Below, piece by piece: positions 33,421 through 46,186 of a DNA stretch of 64,000 nucleotides (positions within the stretch are counted from its first letter, which is position 1; the number at the start of each line of letters is the position of its first letter). Below the pieces are notes generated by a model. That model was given only the letters and a program-made list of their open reading frames with translations, was not told the DNA's origin and made no database searches. Position numbers and translations under genes: made by a program. Where the stretch lies: positions 186,001 to 250,000 of the forward strand of contig LVLI01000005.1 of NCBI GenBank assembly GCA_001687465.1. The letters run 5' to 3'. This DNA comes from Halocafeteria seosinensis. Lineage: Eukaryota > Sar > Bigyra > Bicosoecida.

Positions 33421-34205
33421 ATGTCTTCCTTAAGTGGAAGTACCACTGGCGCCTCGGGCCGCAAAGCCGATGTCGCTCCGGAATGCCTCAAAAGTTCGTT
33501 CATTGAGCATTTCACAACTTTCCCCTAGTGGATATGTGCTTGAAATTTGAACAAGTTGTGTATGTCGCAGATTACAAAGACCTCAAAACGAAGCGGAAAT
33601 ACAAATTCATGACGATAAAGATTGAAGATGGTACGAGCATTATGAACGAATGAATGAGTTGTTGCTGTCTTAATCATTGTTTGCTTCCTCTCCATATATT
33701 TATGCAGAGAGTTTTACGCTCGTCACAGAAAAAAAAGGAGGCAAAAATGATACAATCGACCAGTTCCTTGGAAGCTTACCCCATAGCCGGTGCAGATACC
33801 TTGTCTATGATCAACAGTATAAGAACCCCGAAGGACGAATAATTGAGAAACTTTTCTATATCATCTGGACACCAGGATCGGCTCCGTCAAGAGAAAGAGT
33901 AGGTATTTCATGCTTATGTTCATTGAGGGCACACAAAACTTTACCCGAATTCCAACGCCAAAAACCCTCCCCGCAGATCCTCTACTCCTCCCAAAAATTT
34001 GCCACAACGGAATACTTTACGGGGGTTGAGGAGATTCAGGTAAGTTACAAATACACCACGAGATCGAAGCCATACCACAATTGAACTGACGCGTTCATTC
34101 GTCACGCAGGCGTCGACTAAAGACGATCTCCGTGAGCTGTTAACACCTCCAACCGAAAAGGATACGAACGAGGATTCTGGGCAATCTTCTGATTCCGATG
34201 AATAA
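33421..34205 (+). CDS. ADF/cofilin with acidic C-terminal extension, five exons
   Basis: Actin-depolymerising factor. Exons 33421-33493, 33571-33630, 33708-33898, 33977-34039 and 34110-34205 join in frame to about 161 residues. The ADF-H fold is clear: VAPECLKNYKDLKTKRKYKFMTIKIED, a DQFLGSLPHSRCRYLVYDQQY strand with the conserved L-P...CRY.VYD, KLFYIIWTPGSAP as the actin-binding W.P....R helix start, and ILYSSQKFATTEYFTGV. A Ser near the N-terminus could be the usual LIM-kinase-type phosphosite. After the domain comes ASTKDDLRELLTPP and an acidic Ser/Asp/Glu tail ending SSDSDE, roughly 25 residues longer than typical cofilins. Its partner AIP1 is at 3.2 kb. Confidence 0.9.
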
Positions 34206-34261
34206 TTCACTCACACACGCGTAATCATTTTGGACCAAACTGTACATCCTCCATTCTTCTT

Positions 34262-36512
34262 CTAGACTTGTCTGACTTCGGGGTCCTCCTCGGTATCGTA
34301 CGCAGAAGAACTCCCCTCGCTTTCTCCTTTATCCCCCTTTCCCTTGCGCTTTCCCTTGCGGATAAGCTCTGCTTTGTCCCCGTATATTATTTCTGCCTCT
34401 CGTCTCTTGGAGTACCTAGCAACTTGTTTAGAAACTGCATAAGGATTATACATTTTCAACTCCAAGGGCCTACCGGCCGAAGCCAACAGACTATCCGTGT
34501 CCTTGCAACTCAGTTCCAACGTGGATGTTCCATTGATCTCGATTATTTGGAAGCCCTTATCGATCGGAGGATCTTTCTTTTCGTAGGCTTGAAGACCTGG
34601 CATGATTTCCTTTATAATCGCAGTGACATCGGTGCCGGATAATCGACGGCCGGAAGAATACCCAAAGACAGACTTCCCAGAGTAGTTCCAGTCTAGTGAA
34701 ATCCCCAAAAAACCTGAACGTTCAAAATAATAACTAACTTCCTGCAGATATGGCAGCTCCGAAACGGTCTTCTTGGTGATCTTGTTGTAGAATGATATTG
34801 TCTTTCCGTCCATATTTCGCTCCCAGAAAAATGGTAATTGGACTACCGGGTGATTCCCTGGAGTTCCTTGGTTGTCGTCAGGAGGGGGTGGCGCAGGACC
34901 CGGTGCTGCTCCATTCCCATTGTATGCGCTTTCCTCGTTCACTGTACTAGGAACACTCATACTACCACCTCCCACTCCAGCAAAATTAAACATGGGAGTC
35001 TTTGATATTCGTTTCTTCAACTGAACATTGCACGCCGGTTTGAATGGCACCTCATCATTCATATATTCCCCATATTTTATTCCAGCGCCTCCGATATATT
35101 GGCCAGATTTCTGTCACGGCGATAAAAAAAAATACATAGACTGTTCATCCACTTTGATCGCGTTCAATTGAACTGCATGAACTTACCATTTGTACGAATT
35201 CTGGTCCGCCTTCACAGTGGACACGGCCGAGAAGCGGTCCAAACACACCACCAGTGACAGGGCTTACCATATCGCACGAGAAAGGCACTGCTTTTTGCCA
35301 TGGTAATCTGCGAGATTTCTTAAAGTAATCAACCTTGAAGAAGAAAATATGACGACTGACTGATTCCTACATACATAAACTCCCTGCTGGGGACGCTTGC
35401 GCGGGCAACAATACCGTTGGTAGTCCAATGCTGGCCATCGTCAAAACAGACTTCAAAGGATAGCTTGCCACCTTGTAACTCTTCAAAATCTGCTTTGAAT
35501 TCCATTTGCTCGAATCTTCGCGACTTTGTACCTCCCCATGCTGGCTTCGTCTCACCTCGAGTAGTGCCAACCTTGGTAATGTACCGTGCCACCATCCCGA
35601 GATTGCGTGACCCACAATCCATATATGGTTCCAGAGCTGTTATATCGACATCTATAACCCTCAAGACCGGTCTTGTGATTTGAAAAACCTCGCACATGAA
35701 GCTAACATCTGCTGCGTGCTGCCCGCCTTCTGTCCGTAGTGCGACATCCTTATAGGTCTTGGGCCCAGTTGCCAGCGTGTAGAGGTCCACCGATGTTGCT
35801 CCCACGGTTTCGAAGGCTCCACCACAGCATTTACTTCGGAACGTCTTGAGTTGCAATTCGAACTTTACATTTTCCAAAGCGTTAATAATCTTCCTATTCG
35901 CTCCTGTACCACTGGGAAGCTGGATGCTAACAGTCTCATGCAGGTTGTACGAGTCCTTCCAGCATGGATCAAAGGCTGTCTTATCCTCGGCTGCGTGAAA
36001 CATCCACAGGTTGTACATGCCGAATCCATCTTCAAATACAGTACATACGGGTGTGATACTCACTGGATTGTTTGCTGGAGGGAAGCGCTAAATCCACCCG
36101 TAATTCAGCTCCGATTTTGGCTGCAGCAGGACAAAAACGACGAAAGGTCATTCAAGCACCCATGTCCTTTCTTTCGCTTGTGCTGCTACGCCCCCGACTT
36201 ACTTTGGACATGGTTCACCTGGATATTGGATATGCGAATATTGAAGGCATAAAGACACGTACTCATTGGTACCAGCACTTGTTGTGAAACAATTACCACT
36301 CCTTTCTCACTCTTCGTGCGGTCGAGCAGTAGACACACTGCAAAAAACGGGAGGAACAAAGAAGGGGAGGAAAAGAAAAAAGCAAGTACAACACAATATA
36401 CTCTTTGTCTAATATGAGAAACAAATCTCCCCTTACCAATTTTATTCAACTTGGGACTACGTTGAACTTTCGTCTTCTCACACTTCAACCACATCAAGAA
36501 GAACATTGTCAT
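34262..36512 (-). CDS. C2-like / WW-like / PDZ-like multidomain scaffold, several exons
   Basis: Coding segments on the minus strand: a 5' exon or exons near 36512-36190 (uncertain joins), about 36091-35362, about 35328-35189, about 35108-34720 and on to the stop at 34262. The first large exon looks like a C2-type beta-sandwich followed by a conserved ITKVGTTRGETKPAWGGTKSRRFE stretch, also beta-rich. The middle has a Pro-rich linker (APGPAPPPPDD) and a WW-like segment: FFWERN.DGKTISFYN..T..T....P. The end has a PDZ-like fold: SGFLGISLDW, then GFQIIEINGTSTLEL and a RPLELKMYNP strand, followed by a K/G/E-rich tail. The domain calls are pattern matches by eye; WW and C2 are weaker than PDZ. It is likely a membrane-associated scaffold. 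The initiation codon is unresolved. Confidence 0.6.
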
Positions 36513-36629
36513 CAGTCAGTCAAGTGGACGTATTTAGTGGTGTTGGTTTGTCAACAATTGCTATGAGCACGGGCGGTTCGCTTGTTCCTTTGTTTTGTTT
36601 TTGTTTGTCTTCTTCAAGGGGAAAGAAAA

Positions 36630-39508
36630 ATGGTGCTCATGTTGTTTGAACAAGCCGTACATAACTTGTACGCCAAAATGTACGCGGCCATTCTGTTCCT
36701 CGTTCGGCCCTTACGAGAAGGACTCCAGTCTTACCAGGATTCAACGTCAGGCGCTTCTTCCTCTTCTTACTTGTGGTGCCTGCCGCAAAAACTCATTTCC
36801 AGAATTGCGGATACGGTAGAACGGTATTACCGGGAACTGGACGCTAAACGGCGTATGAACCAGGCAACGGAATACGACGACTGGAAAGAGGCCGCGCAAG
36901 ATTACGACAGAGTTTCAGGTACGGTGATTACTATGTGGTGTTGGACATGCTACTCTAACGTTGACTGTTCAAATACAGGGGCTGTCGAATGGTCCAAAGA
37001 CCCTGAGTCATCCTTCTACGATTATGAGCTGATACGAGTGAGTCAACCAGACAACCTGAAGCTGACTGCTAGCCAACAGACAACAATTATACTGCTCCGT
37101 ATGCAGGAGAGACTTACGGTCTTAAAGCAACTATGGAGAGCTGGAGATGTTGAAAGGCTAGGTACGTCCTCGAACGATGACGTATCCGAGCTTGTAACTT
37201 TGCTGGAGTTACATTTAGCGTTTCGAATTTTGTCCTACCAGTACACGCTCTTCGTGGTGGATTGAACAGGTATAAACCAATTGATGAAGTTACTTTCTGT
37301 TGTTCGTCAATATTAATGGCCTGGAGCGAGTAATGCAGGAATCTCGGGGGAATAGCAAATCCGGCACTGTACGAGTACTCGAAAACCGGGACAAAATCCC
37401 TCATTGAGGAGTATATCGACACCGTGGTAAATTGTGTAAGTTGCAACCTCTAAGGTTGTGAAGAATTGTATAACGGCATCACTCGCGTCATCAACCCTTT
37501 TCGCATTCTTCTTGCTTACAGCTTCTTTACATTGCTCGGGAAAATTTTGGCGAGACAATGCCCCCCAAGAAAAAATTGGTATTCTTTCGCGAGACCCGCC
37601 ATGCCTTTGGTCGTACAGCGGTGCGTATTGTATCTTGTCGCTCAGTGAACGGTCTTAGCGGCAATGGTACAATGTTTTGTACGTTTTCAACTTGGTTTGC
37701 AGCTGCTCCTGTCCGGTGGAGCATCTTGGGCATTTAACCATTTGGGAGTGGTTAAGGCTATGCTGGAAGCAGGTGTTTTACCAAGAACTATTTCTGGTAC
37801 GTTTAACTTCTCTGCTTGGCCGTGTGTCGGTGCATCAATCAATACGTTCCCCGTTGACATACTGGCCTGTCGCAGGCTCTTCTGGTGGAGCTTTGGTTGC
37901 GGGATGGGTTTGCTGCAAGACTGATGCTGAGCTCGCCAGAGAGATAAGACCCGACGCCATCAAATTAGGTCCTTTTGAAGAATTACACATAGGTACGATC
38001 TTTGCATAACGGAATCTGCCATCTGATTGACGTAGATGCGCTACCGTATACTATGTTCAGGTTCTTTTGAACGGAAGCTAAAACGCGTTTTCTCGAAAGG
38101 ATACTTGCTTAACATAGAAGTCCTTAAGAAGTTTGCGCAGTACAACATTGGGAATTACACGTTCCTAGACGCTTATCGAAGGACTGGACGAATCTTGAAC
38201 GTCCCCGTAACATCATCGTCTTCAACTCCAGGAGATCCCGGAATGTAAGAGCTCAAGAGGCGTCGAATCGCTCCATTTACAATCTTGAAAGCCTCTTTCC
38301 TTTATACCGCAGACTGCTTAACTATTTAACCTCCCCAAACGTTCTGGTTTGGTCAGCAGTACTGGCATCTTCTGCCTTGCCGTTCGTGTTTGAGGCGGTA
38401 ACACTACAGGCCAAAGACGCTGACGGTACTTTAAGGCCTTATCATATTCATGAAGCCAAATGGTATGTGATAGTATGGATTTTTTCGTGGATTAGTTTTA
38501 CACTAGACAGTGAAAATTTACAGGGTGGATGGAAGTATAGCAAACGACCTTCCCATGGAGAGATTGGCGGAACTGTTCAACATCAATCAGTTCATTGTTA
38601 GCCAAGTAAACCCTTGGGTTGTTCCGTTTTTGTCCAGGAGTGATCTCAAAATCAGTATGTCGTGTTGGGACGTACCAATGTTATGCAGATGAAGACGAGA
38701 ATTTCGACACGTTCGCAGGTGACATGCAATGGAATTTTGAAGGAATTCTTGCGAGGGCTTGGTTCCTCTTTTCCCAGCAAATACGAAGTTACGCCGAACT
38801 AGCAGCAGAAACTGGAATATTCCCGCACAACTGGAATCGTGCCCTCCGGTTGATTTTCCAAACGTTAGTAAAGAATTTAAGCAACTGAAATTTCTTAGTT
38901 GTCAGCACAAACATGTGCTTGTTTGCAGTTATAAAGGCGACATCACGGTTGTCCCTGCCGAAATAAGTGTCAATCAGTACCTAAGTATACTGTCGAATCC
39001 ATCAAACGAGTTCTTGCAAAATTCGATTAAACGGGGACAGAGGGCGACCTGGCCTAAGCTTTCGCGTATCCTTTCTAGGTGTGCAATTGAGCAAGCATTG
39101 GATCAGTGCGTGAGACAGCTGCAGCATGAACCAATGGATGGGCAGTACACCCTCCTCAATTATAGGCGGAACCGGAGTTTCACTGATGCTCTCTCTCATG
39201 GCACTCCCCATGGACGTCTTCACCGATCTAGCTCTGGATCCCAAGGCAGATTGGACATGGATATGCTGTCGCCACCACCTCCATCAGAAACACCTACTGG
39301 CAGACCTTATGTGAGCAACATAGTGAGAAACGGTGCCTCAAACATTTCGCTCAACGCTCTCTCCTTCAATGAAGACGGTCTGGATCAAGGACAGTTAGTG
39401 GAAGATGCAGAAGAGGAAGACGACAATGATTTAGATGGGCAGTGCGAGGGACAGCCTTGCAACCAACAGAGTTCACAGGAGGAAGGAGGACCTCCAACTA
39501 TTCACTGA
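36630..39508 (+). CDS. Patatin-type triacylglycerol lipase, Sdp1/Tgl3-5 family, about 11 exons
   Basis: Hydrolyses triacylglycerol at lipid droplets. Exons include 36630-36918, 36979 to about 37241, 37341-37430, 37522-37620 and 37703-37796, then several short ones, and a last exon from about 38930 to 39508. Diagnostic segments in order: the N-terminal DUF3336-like helix region, [41 protein letters not shown] joined to [21 protein letters not shown] (oxyanion Gly-rich loop), [12 protein letters not shown] (GxSxG nucleophile Ser), and [30 protein letters not shown] (catalytic DG[S]). [16 protein letters not shown] near the end is also family-typical. The C-terminus is disordered and acidic. Because exons are split at many motif codons, the reading frame hops repeatedly, but all key motifs are intact. 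Confidence 0.88.
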
Positions 39509-39591
39509 ATATGGTTGTACAAATATAAAGGTGCTAAACAATACTTCGATGAATGGCATTTCATTTTGGGCTTAGCACCGTCGGAAGATAC

Positions 39592-40630
39592 TCAGCTGTA
39601 GCGCGCCCGCTTTGAATCTTCTCCTTCATCACCGTATTGGTTATCGCCCTCGTCCCCGTCTTCGGCAGTAGACTTTGGCCTCACCGTCTCGCCCGCATTA
39701 GTTAATGAGAGTTCATAGATAAGGGTCTGCAACGTGGAGAGAAAAAAAAGGACAGTTCACTCGGAATCTACTGACATGCACTGTTACTGCGGCGTACCTC
39801 CATTTTCTTCAGCGTATATTTGATGCCGTCGTACTTCTTCCGTAATTGTCCATTTCGGAATTCAAATTGCATCAATTGAGCCATCAACTGATCCACAAAC
39901 TCCCTACATTTCTTGATTTCAGTGACTTCCCTATTTGTTGCTCTCAAGATAGCGTATCGGTTCAACTCCCCAGTAAAGTCCATGACTCCTCCTGCAATGA
40001 GCAAGCAAATGTTTCCTAAGCTATCAAACGCCAGTTATCTGTTCAGGCTTCATACGCACCCAAGAATTCCTCCACATTCACAATTTCCAGTTGTTCCCGT
40101 GTCGGAAGGCTCCCATGTATGAGGAAGTGGTGAAACACTTTGGCTTCCGCCCATTCTTCAAGTGAGCTCGTCAAAATCCCAAAGCGTAGATGGGGATGCT
40201 CTTCCGTTATGGGTAGGAGTTCTCGAGCCACTTTTTCAGCTTTATCCATATGCGTCGCAGCTTTCTCGAGTTCCAGTCTGTGCAAACAATAAATAGCGGT
40301 CTTGGACGCTTTTAACACTTCCCGCGAACGCTTGATCACGTCCTCTCGCTTCTCATCTTCTGTTTGCATTTGTGCATTCATCTCCTCGAAATCTTTCACA
40401 TCAAAGAAATCACTGGATAGAGAGGATTCCCCTCCAGAGGCACTATTCCCTTGGCCATAGGCCTGGGTTGCCATTGCTGCTCCTTGGATATGACTGTACA
40501 ACTGAGTCTGCTTACCCCCTTGCAGTGAAGATGTATGCGTATACAACGAGAAGGGTTGAATTAGCCCTTTAAATACCCTCGCAGTAGCCGATTGAATTCT
40601 CTTCGTCCCTAATAGGCGCACCGGTGACAT
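39592..40630 (-). CDS. TSN: Translin-family protein, three exons, with N-terminal extension
   Basis: Nucleic-acid-binding protein that forms octamers, and with TRAX the C3PO RNase. Exons: 40630 to about 40061, about 39991-39803 and about 39728-39592. Core features: REDVIKRSREVLKASKTAIYCLHRL, LRFGILTSSLEEWAEAKVFHHFLIHG, EEFLGGVMDFTGELNRYAI formed across the first splice, then LRKKYDGIKYTLKKMETLIYELSL across the second; this is the translin C-terminal signature. A hydrophilic acidic tail follows (EDGDEGDNQYGDEGED). Upstream of the likely core, the first about 50 residues (MSPVRLLGTKRIQSATARVFKG...) are basic with no acids, like a mitochondrial presequence; an internal Met (MATQAYGQ) would remove it. 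The GVMDFTGEL block also resembles TRAX, so paralogue identity is not certain. Confidence 0.83.
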
Positions 40631-41427
40631 TAATATCCACTACCGAACCACTCTTTCTCTTAGATGAATTAGGAGAAAACGTACGTCAATTGGATTTTTC
40701 AATGTGGGTCGACATGGAAAGAATTCTCAATTCTATTCTGATTGACCAGTGTGGCTCCTTATTGGCTTCCTTGAAGCCATGAGGCGTGCTATTTCCAGCC
40801 CCAGATACTATCATACTGATGGATTCCCAATAACAATGGCGCGTTATTTTATTGCATGGAGTAGTAACGCCATTGCATATTCTATAGCGAGTCCTACAAC
40901 TGGCTGAGTACAAGTTGTAGCAGGCGAGAATCCAAAAACCCAAGATACGGACTCCAACTCCAAAAGTGGTTACTAGCAAGTATTCCACCCGGGGAAAACA
41001 CGTCGTTATCATTACTTAAGCAGATGCAGCAAGTATACTCGAAGCTTTACTGGGTTGTATTGAAGGACGCAAACGGAAAGACAGCATCTGGTTTTGTGTG
41101 GGCGTGGCGCCGCCTGGGCATTCATATATGATATGATAGGATACGGAGGTCATGACCGTCATATTTGCAAGATACTGACAGCCTTCATACTGAAGACTCT
41201 CGTATTCCTTTACCAAGCTTCATGTTCCGGCAACAAACTCGGTTCAAGCGTTTTGAGTGATGACATGATGACATTCCCATCACGTTGAAGTTCGCGCTAG
41301 GCAATGTGCTTCTTGAAACTTGAAACCGAACAGGTGCGCCAGCGAAGCACTTCGTCGAGCAAGGTTGTTTGTTTCGGCTTTCTTTGAGTTGTGTTACTTC
41401 AGCCTGAGTTAAAAATAACAACAAGCC
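40631..41427. other. Divergent intergenic region translin / EF-hand gene
   Basis: About 800 bp with no convincing coding frame, tRNA or repeat. It is one of the longest gene-free stretches outside the 26.8-33.4 kb island. Confidence 0.4.
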
Positions 41428-43813
41428 ATGTCGGATCAAGATTTTCGTCAACTGTTTGATGAGTTTCTGGCAAAACTCAATCAACATCGCCTCCCTAACG
41501 ACCAGAGGCACATCATCCTGCGGGTCGTGGGGAAGCGTTTAGGAGCTGTACTAGCAGCTGCTCCGTCGGCGTCCTTAGATGAAGAGTCCATGCAGCAGAA
41601 GATTGATCAACTCTACGAGACGAGACCCGATCAGAGTGCTGCAAAATACAATGCTGGAGATATGCAGGCGGAGAGTGAGTCCTTAAAATCCAGCAGGGTA
41701 TCTTTTGTTTTAATCTCTTTCATGGCGTGTTCCCATGCAGACGTTGAGCCATACCAAGCATCCTTTGATGGCTCCGTGACTGTCGAGAAGTTTACCTCTG
41801 ATGTAGTGGGAGATTCTGGCATTAAAGGCTTGTCGAAGGTAAAGGTTGTTTCCGCGGCCATGGCTTGGATATTCTTGTCTTTGCTAAAGAGCTGCACATG
41901 AACGATACTTTTGCTGCTCGTTTATGGAAGGAATTTTTTGTCATGTATAACGTTGTTGTGCGCAGCTGGAATTGGCGATTGCAGACAAACTGCACCAGCA
42001 TGGCGATCTACGGGATGCATTCGTTGCTTTTGACCAAATAGGCGACGGTACCTTAACTCCTATTGAGCTCCAAGCTGCTGTTAACTCGGTAGGTCGTCAT
42101 TCGAAGTGAAAATTCCAATGAATGGGCAGTCTATGACGTTCGCACTTGTGACGCATGCAGTTGGGCATATTCTTGTATGATGAGGAGGTAGAAGCTCTGG
42201 TTCAAAAGTACGATGTTGGCCAAGATGGTTGTTTGGGTATGTATATTCCGTAACTGTTTGTACTTACATGTGATACCGGTATTTTACGATGGCTCCTCTG
42301 ACAGATTACGATGAATTCGTGAAGGCTATCTCGAGGATAGATTTTTCGCGCTTAGCAGCTCACAATTACGATGACGCTCTTGTAGGCCGGCCGGCTCCCC
42401 TTCCCCCGACATTATTTGATCTTAAACCTTCCGAAGAAATGAAGCTGCACTCGTACGTGGAAGAAATAAGATCTAAGATAGCTTCTCATTGGAGAAGCTC
42501 CCGACGTGCGTTCCTGGCCGTACGTAGCAAATTCTGTAAAGAACCTCCTGGATCAAGGATTGTTGCTCTGTTCATTGGAGAAACTGTCTTTTGGTGCAGT
42601 GTATCGATAGCCACACCACCCGTCTGTACGTCAATAAGTTCGCTCATGCATTGCGGAAGGTAGGCTTGAAGATCGACACCAAGGACTTGAAGAAGCTAAT
42701 GCGCCCGTACATGGACGAAAGTAAAGACAAGAGTGAGTACGGGATGAATTTTTGAACCATTTAACTTACATTAACTGAAACCGTGGATCGCTTTGTGGCA
42801 GCTTACCTTACAAGTCATGAGTTTGAACGATTTGTAATGGGCTCTCCGACCAAGACGAAGACGAGTGTCGCGGAGAAACCTCCCCCTCTCGTAACTCCGG
42901 ATTGCTCGGTTTCGGATGCGATTCGCATAGTGTTGGATGTTCTGGAAGTTAATGAACAATCAACCCGGGAAACGTTGCAGCGGTACGACCTCAATCGCGA
43001 TGGAAAAGTCTCCCCCATGGAGTTTCGTTTTTCGTTGCTGGCAATGGGATATAATGTGGATTTAAGAGTTTGCATGGCGTTGGTAAAATGGTTTGATAAG
43101 GACGGGGATGGGTATTTGGACTACGAAGAATTGCTCGCCATGGCTCACACGAGGAACAAGAAGATGGGACAATCCCGTGGGGCTGCCCGTCCCCCTGTTG
43201 AGCAAAACACCGCAGGAGGAAGGGCTTTTGAAGCTACCCCGCTGCGTAGCTATGAAGCAGTGCCTGTGCAGCCTTCTCCCGTTTCCAGCGGACAGACACA
43301 GTCCGCTCCAGTCGGTTTTACAGCCGGACCAAGTCCAGTGCGCAGTCCGCCGGTCCAAGGAGGTGGAGGAACTGTCCAGTCTACCCCACCGACTTCGGCA
43401 TTACTGAGACAGATCTCAGATAGTGTTTATGGAAGTAGCTATGGAGCGGCAAACTTGTACAAGAAGTAAGACAACTGACGAACTTGTTTGTACGCTGTTC
43501 TGTTCTGGGATCTCTCTTGCTCTGCGTATTTTCAGAATGCGACAATTCGGTGAAATTGGAGTTAATGCTGATGATTTGGCATATGGTTTTCGGAGAGTTG
43601 GCCTAAAGCTCAAGTATGTGTACTAAACATTTCGATATCAAGTGTATGTACAGTACGTACTGATTCACTACGTTATGCTTATACAGGCTACCCGAGGCTC
43701 AGGGACTAGTTGATCACTTTGATGAAGATAAAGATGGAAAGTTAAGCATGGGCGAGTTTTTGCACATGCTTAGTGAAGCTGAGAATGCTAATGGTGCAAC
43801 AGCAAGAGTTTAG
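41428..43813 (+). CDS. Multi-EF-hand calcium-binding protein, nine exons
   Basis: Nine exons joined in frame: starts at 41428, about 41741, 41967, 42162, 42303, 42601, 42812, 43537 and 43688. At least five canonical EF loops are visible: DQIGDGTLTPIE, DVGQDGCLDYDE (spans an intron), DLNRDGKVSPME, DKDGDGYLDYEE and DEDKDGKLSMGE. Degenerate copies sit around DVEPYQASFDGSVTVEKF and CIDSHTTRLYVNKFAHAL. A Pro/Gln/Ser-rich linker (about 43180-43400) separates the last pair from the terminal EF-hand. No kinase, membrane or other catalytic domain is seen, so it is a calcium sensor or buffer of unknown partner; axonemal EF-hand proteins often have this many motifs, but that is only a guess. Confidence 0.8.
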
Positions 43814-43865
43814 CTGTGAAGGAGGTGTAGGATATTGCTGTTCGGAGTCTGTCTCATATCGACGC

Positions 43866-44480
<615 letters not shown>

Positions 44481-44844
44481 TAGTTGTTGTCATGTATACA
44501 CAAACAAGAGAGTGAGAGAGAGAGAGAGAGATACGTACCAGTGGATAACACGGGGGAAGATACTCTCTTCAACGAAACAGAACTTGCCACACGAGAGGCT
44601 ATACGCATTCCAAGATGCACAGACCGATAAACGAATGAAGAAGGGAGGAATTCTTGAAGGCCGTATTGTATCTCGCCAAATCGCTGTCATTCACTGGGAG
44701 TAAGGATAGCGTCGTACAAGCAGCCCAAGTTGAAGATGTTCCACATATGGAACATTACCCCCTCTATTGAGGTGTTTAGACCATGGTTTGGTCCTGAGTA
44801 ATGTAGGAGAGACGATATGAGGGATTTATGCATTAGGCTGTGGA
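44481..44844. other. Divergent intergenic region HINT1 / RS protein with GA repeat
   Basis: 364 bp including a GA microsatellite (44506-44531). No coding frame or RNA gene is recognised. Confidence 0.4.
44506..44531. repeat. (GA)n microsatellite
   Basis: Nearly pure GA tract of about 26 bp just upstream of the HINT1 start codon. Confidence 0.85.
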
Positions 44845-45573
44845 ATGAGCAATGAACAGCAGCAGTACATCAAGAACTGGAAAGGCGAGTTGGTCGCGGT
44901 GAGCAACCACGAGGAGGAGGATAGAGGTGATGCCACCAACCAGCAGACATCCACACGTAGGAGGGAGTCAGAACCCCGTGAACACCGTGAAAAATCAAGG
45001 GGAGATCCAAGAGAGAAGAGAGAACTAGGGAATGAATCCCAAACGACCACGGATGCAGAAAAAAGCCACCGGAGAGGAAGTCATTATTCACGTAAGCGTA
45101 GACACTCTTCACCACGCTCGAAGGATTATCACAGGAGTAGGAGTCGCTCCCGGTCCTCCTCCCGCTCTAGGAGGCATCATAAGAGGAGAAACCATTCCCG
45201 ATCTCCCCGTAGATCGCGTCACAAGCATCGCACAAGATCACGATCAGCCAGCAGAGACAGAAGCAGGCAAAGGCACTGGAGACGAAGCAAGTCGCATAGG
45301 GGTCACTCGTCTCGTATGGAAGATGGAGGGTATGAGATTATTGATGAAGCTAAGAGAAGGTCCCGTTCTGTAAGCCCATCAGAAAAGTGGCAACATGATA
45401 AATTCGAGGAGACGTTACGGGATCGCTCCCCTTCTGAAGAACGAAGGAGAAAGATGGCGTTATATGAGGAAGATGAAGAAGGAGACCCCTTTGAATGGCG
45501 TATTCGTGCTGGCGGAGTGTACGTCCCACTCAAGCGCCATCAATACATTCGGCCTAAGCATGATAAACTCTGA
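44845..45573 (+). CDS. RS-rich (SR-like) nuclear protein, single exon
   Basis: 242 residues, dominated by Arg-Ser, Arg-His and Arg-Arg repeats (about residues 75-160), typical of splicing-related or nuclear-speckle proteins. The N-terminus (QQQYIKNWKGELVAVSN) and C-terminus (DEEGDPFEWRIRAGGVYVPLKRHQYIRPKH) are conserved-looking but match no RRM or other domain I can name. The ordered C-terminal block with ...PFEWRIRAGGVYVP suggests a short docking motif. Possible homology to a small pre-mRNA processing factor is not established. Confidence 0.6.
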   Translation: MSNEQQQYIKNWKGELVAVSNHEEEDRGDATNQQTSTRRRESEPREHREKSRGDPREKRELGNESQTTTDAEKSHRRGSHYSRKRRHSSPRSKDYHRSRSRSRSSSRSRRHHKRRNHSRSPRRSRHKHRTRSRSASRDRSRQRHWRRSKSHRGHSSRMEDGGYEIIDEAKRRSRSVSPSEKWQHDKFEETLRDRSPSEERRRKMALYEEDEEGDPFEWRIRAGGVYVPLKRHQYIRPKHDKL

Positions 45574-46186
45574 GACAGTGCATGTTTGTGGATCTTATTC
45601 TGTTGCTAGATAGTCCGTATTCTGAAAGGATTTCCTAATTCGAAGACAACGAGGTAATGGTGAAATCCTCAATCAGGAAGGAAGTGATTGTAACGGAAAA
45701 GAAAAGAAGCGAAGTTCACCAAGCGATGGTGTTGTGATCTACCGAGATACATTCGGTCATCCAGAGATACGACCAACGACAGCCCCGTAGATGTGCTCGA
45801 TCCTGAAGTTTCCGTGTATCGTGGCATAAGCCCATCCTAGAGAATTTGCCCGTGACGAGTTTCCTAAAGTTACTCTTCGAGCAGCAGTGACCTCCCGGTA
45901 TACTTGAACTGAGGTGTTGCTACAGCAGATGAAGGAGCAAGTAAGACAACGAAATGAAACAATTGCTTCCTCGTCATAACGATTCCCATTTTATTTCCCT
46001 TGAATGTGCATTTCTCGCGTGCGATCCAACTTGATCATCCAAGTTGACTCCTTGAGTCATCTTCGTGAAGTAACACTGACACTATGTCATTAGTGAAAGT
46101 ATTGTTATTTCCTACCATACTAACCAATTTGACGCTACCGTCGCATGTTCGCTGACCATACTACTTGTATCTCGAGAAAAAAGAAA
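45574..46186. other. Intergenic, RS protein to peptide deformylase
   Basis: About 600 bp with no convincing coding frame or RNA gene. In-frame ATGs upstream at 46145 could lengthen the deformylase by 14 residues. Confidence 0.4.
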
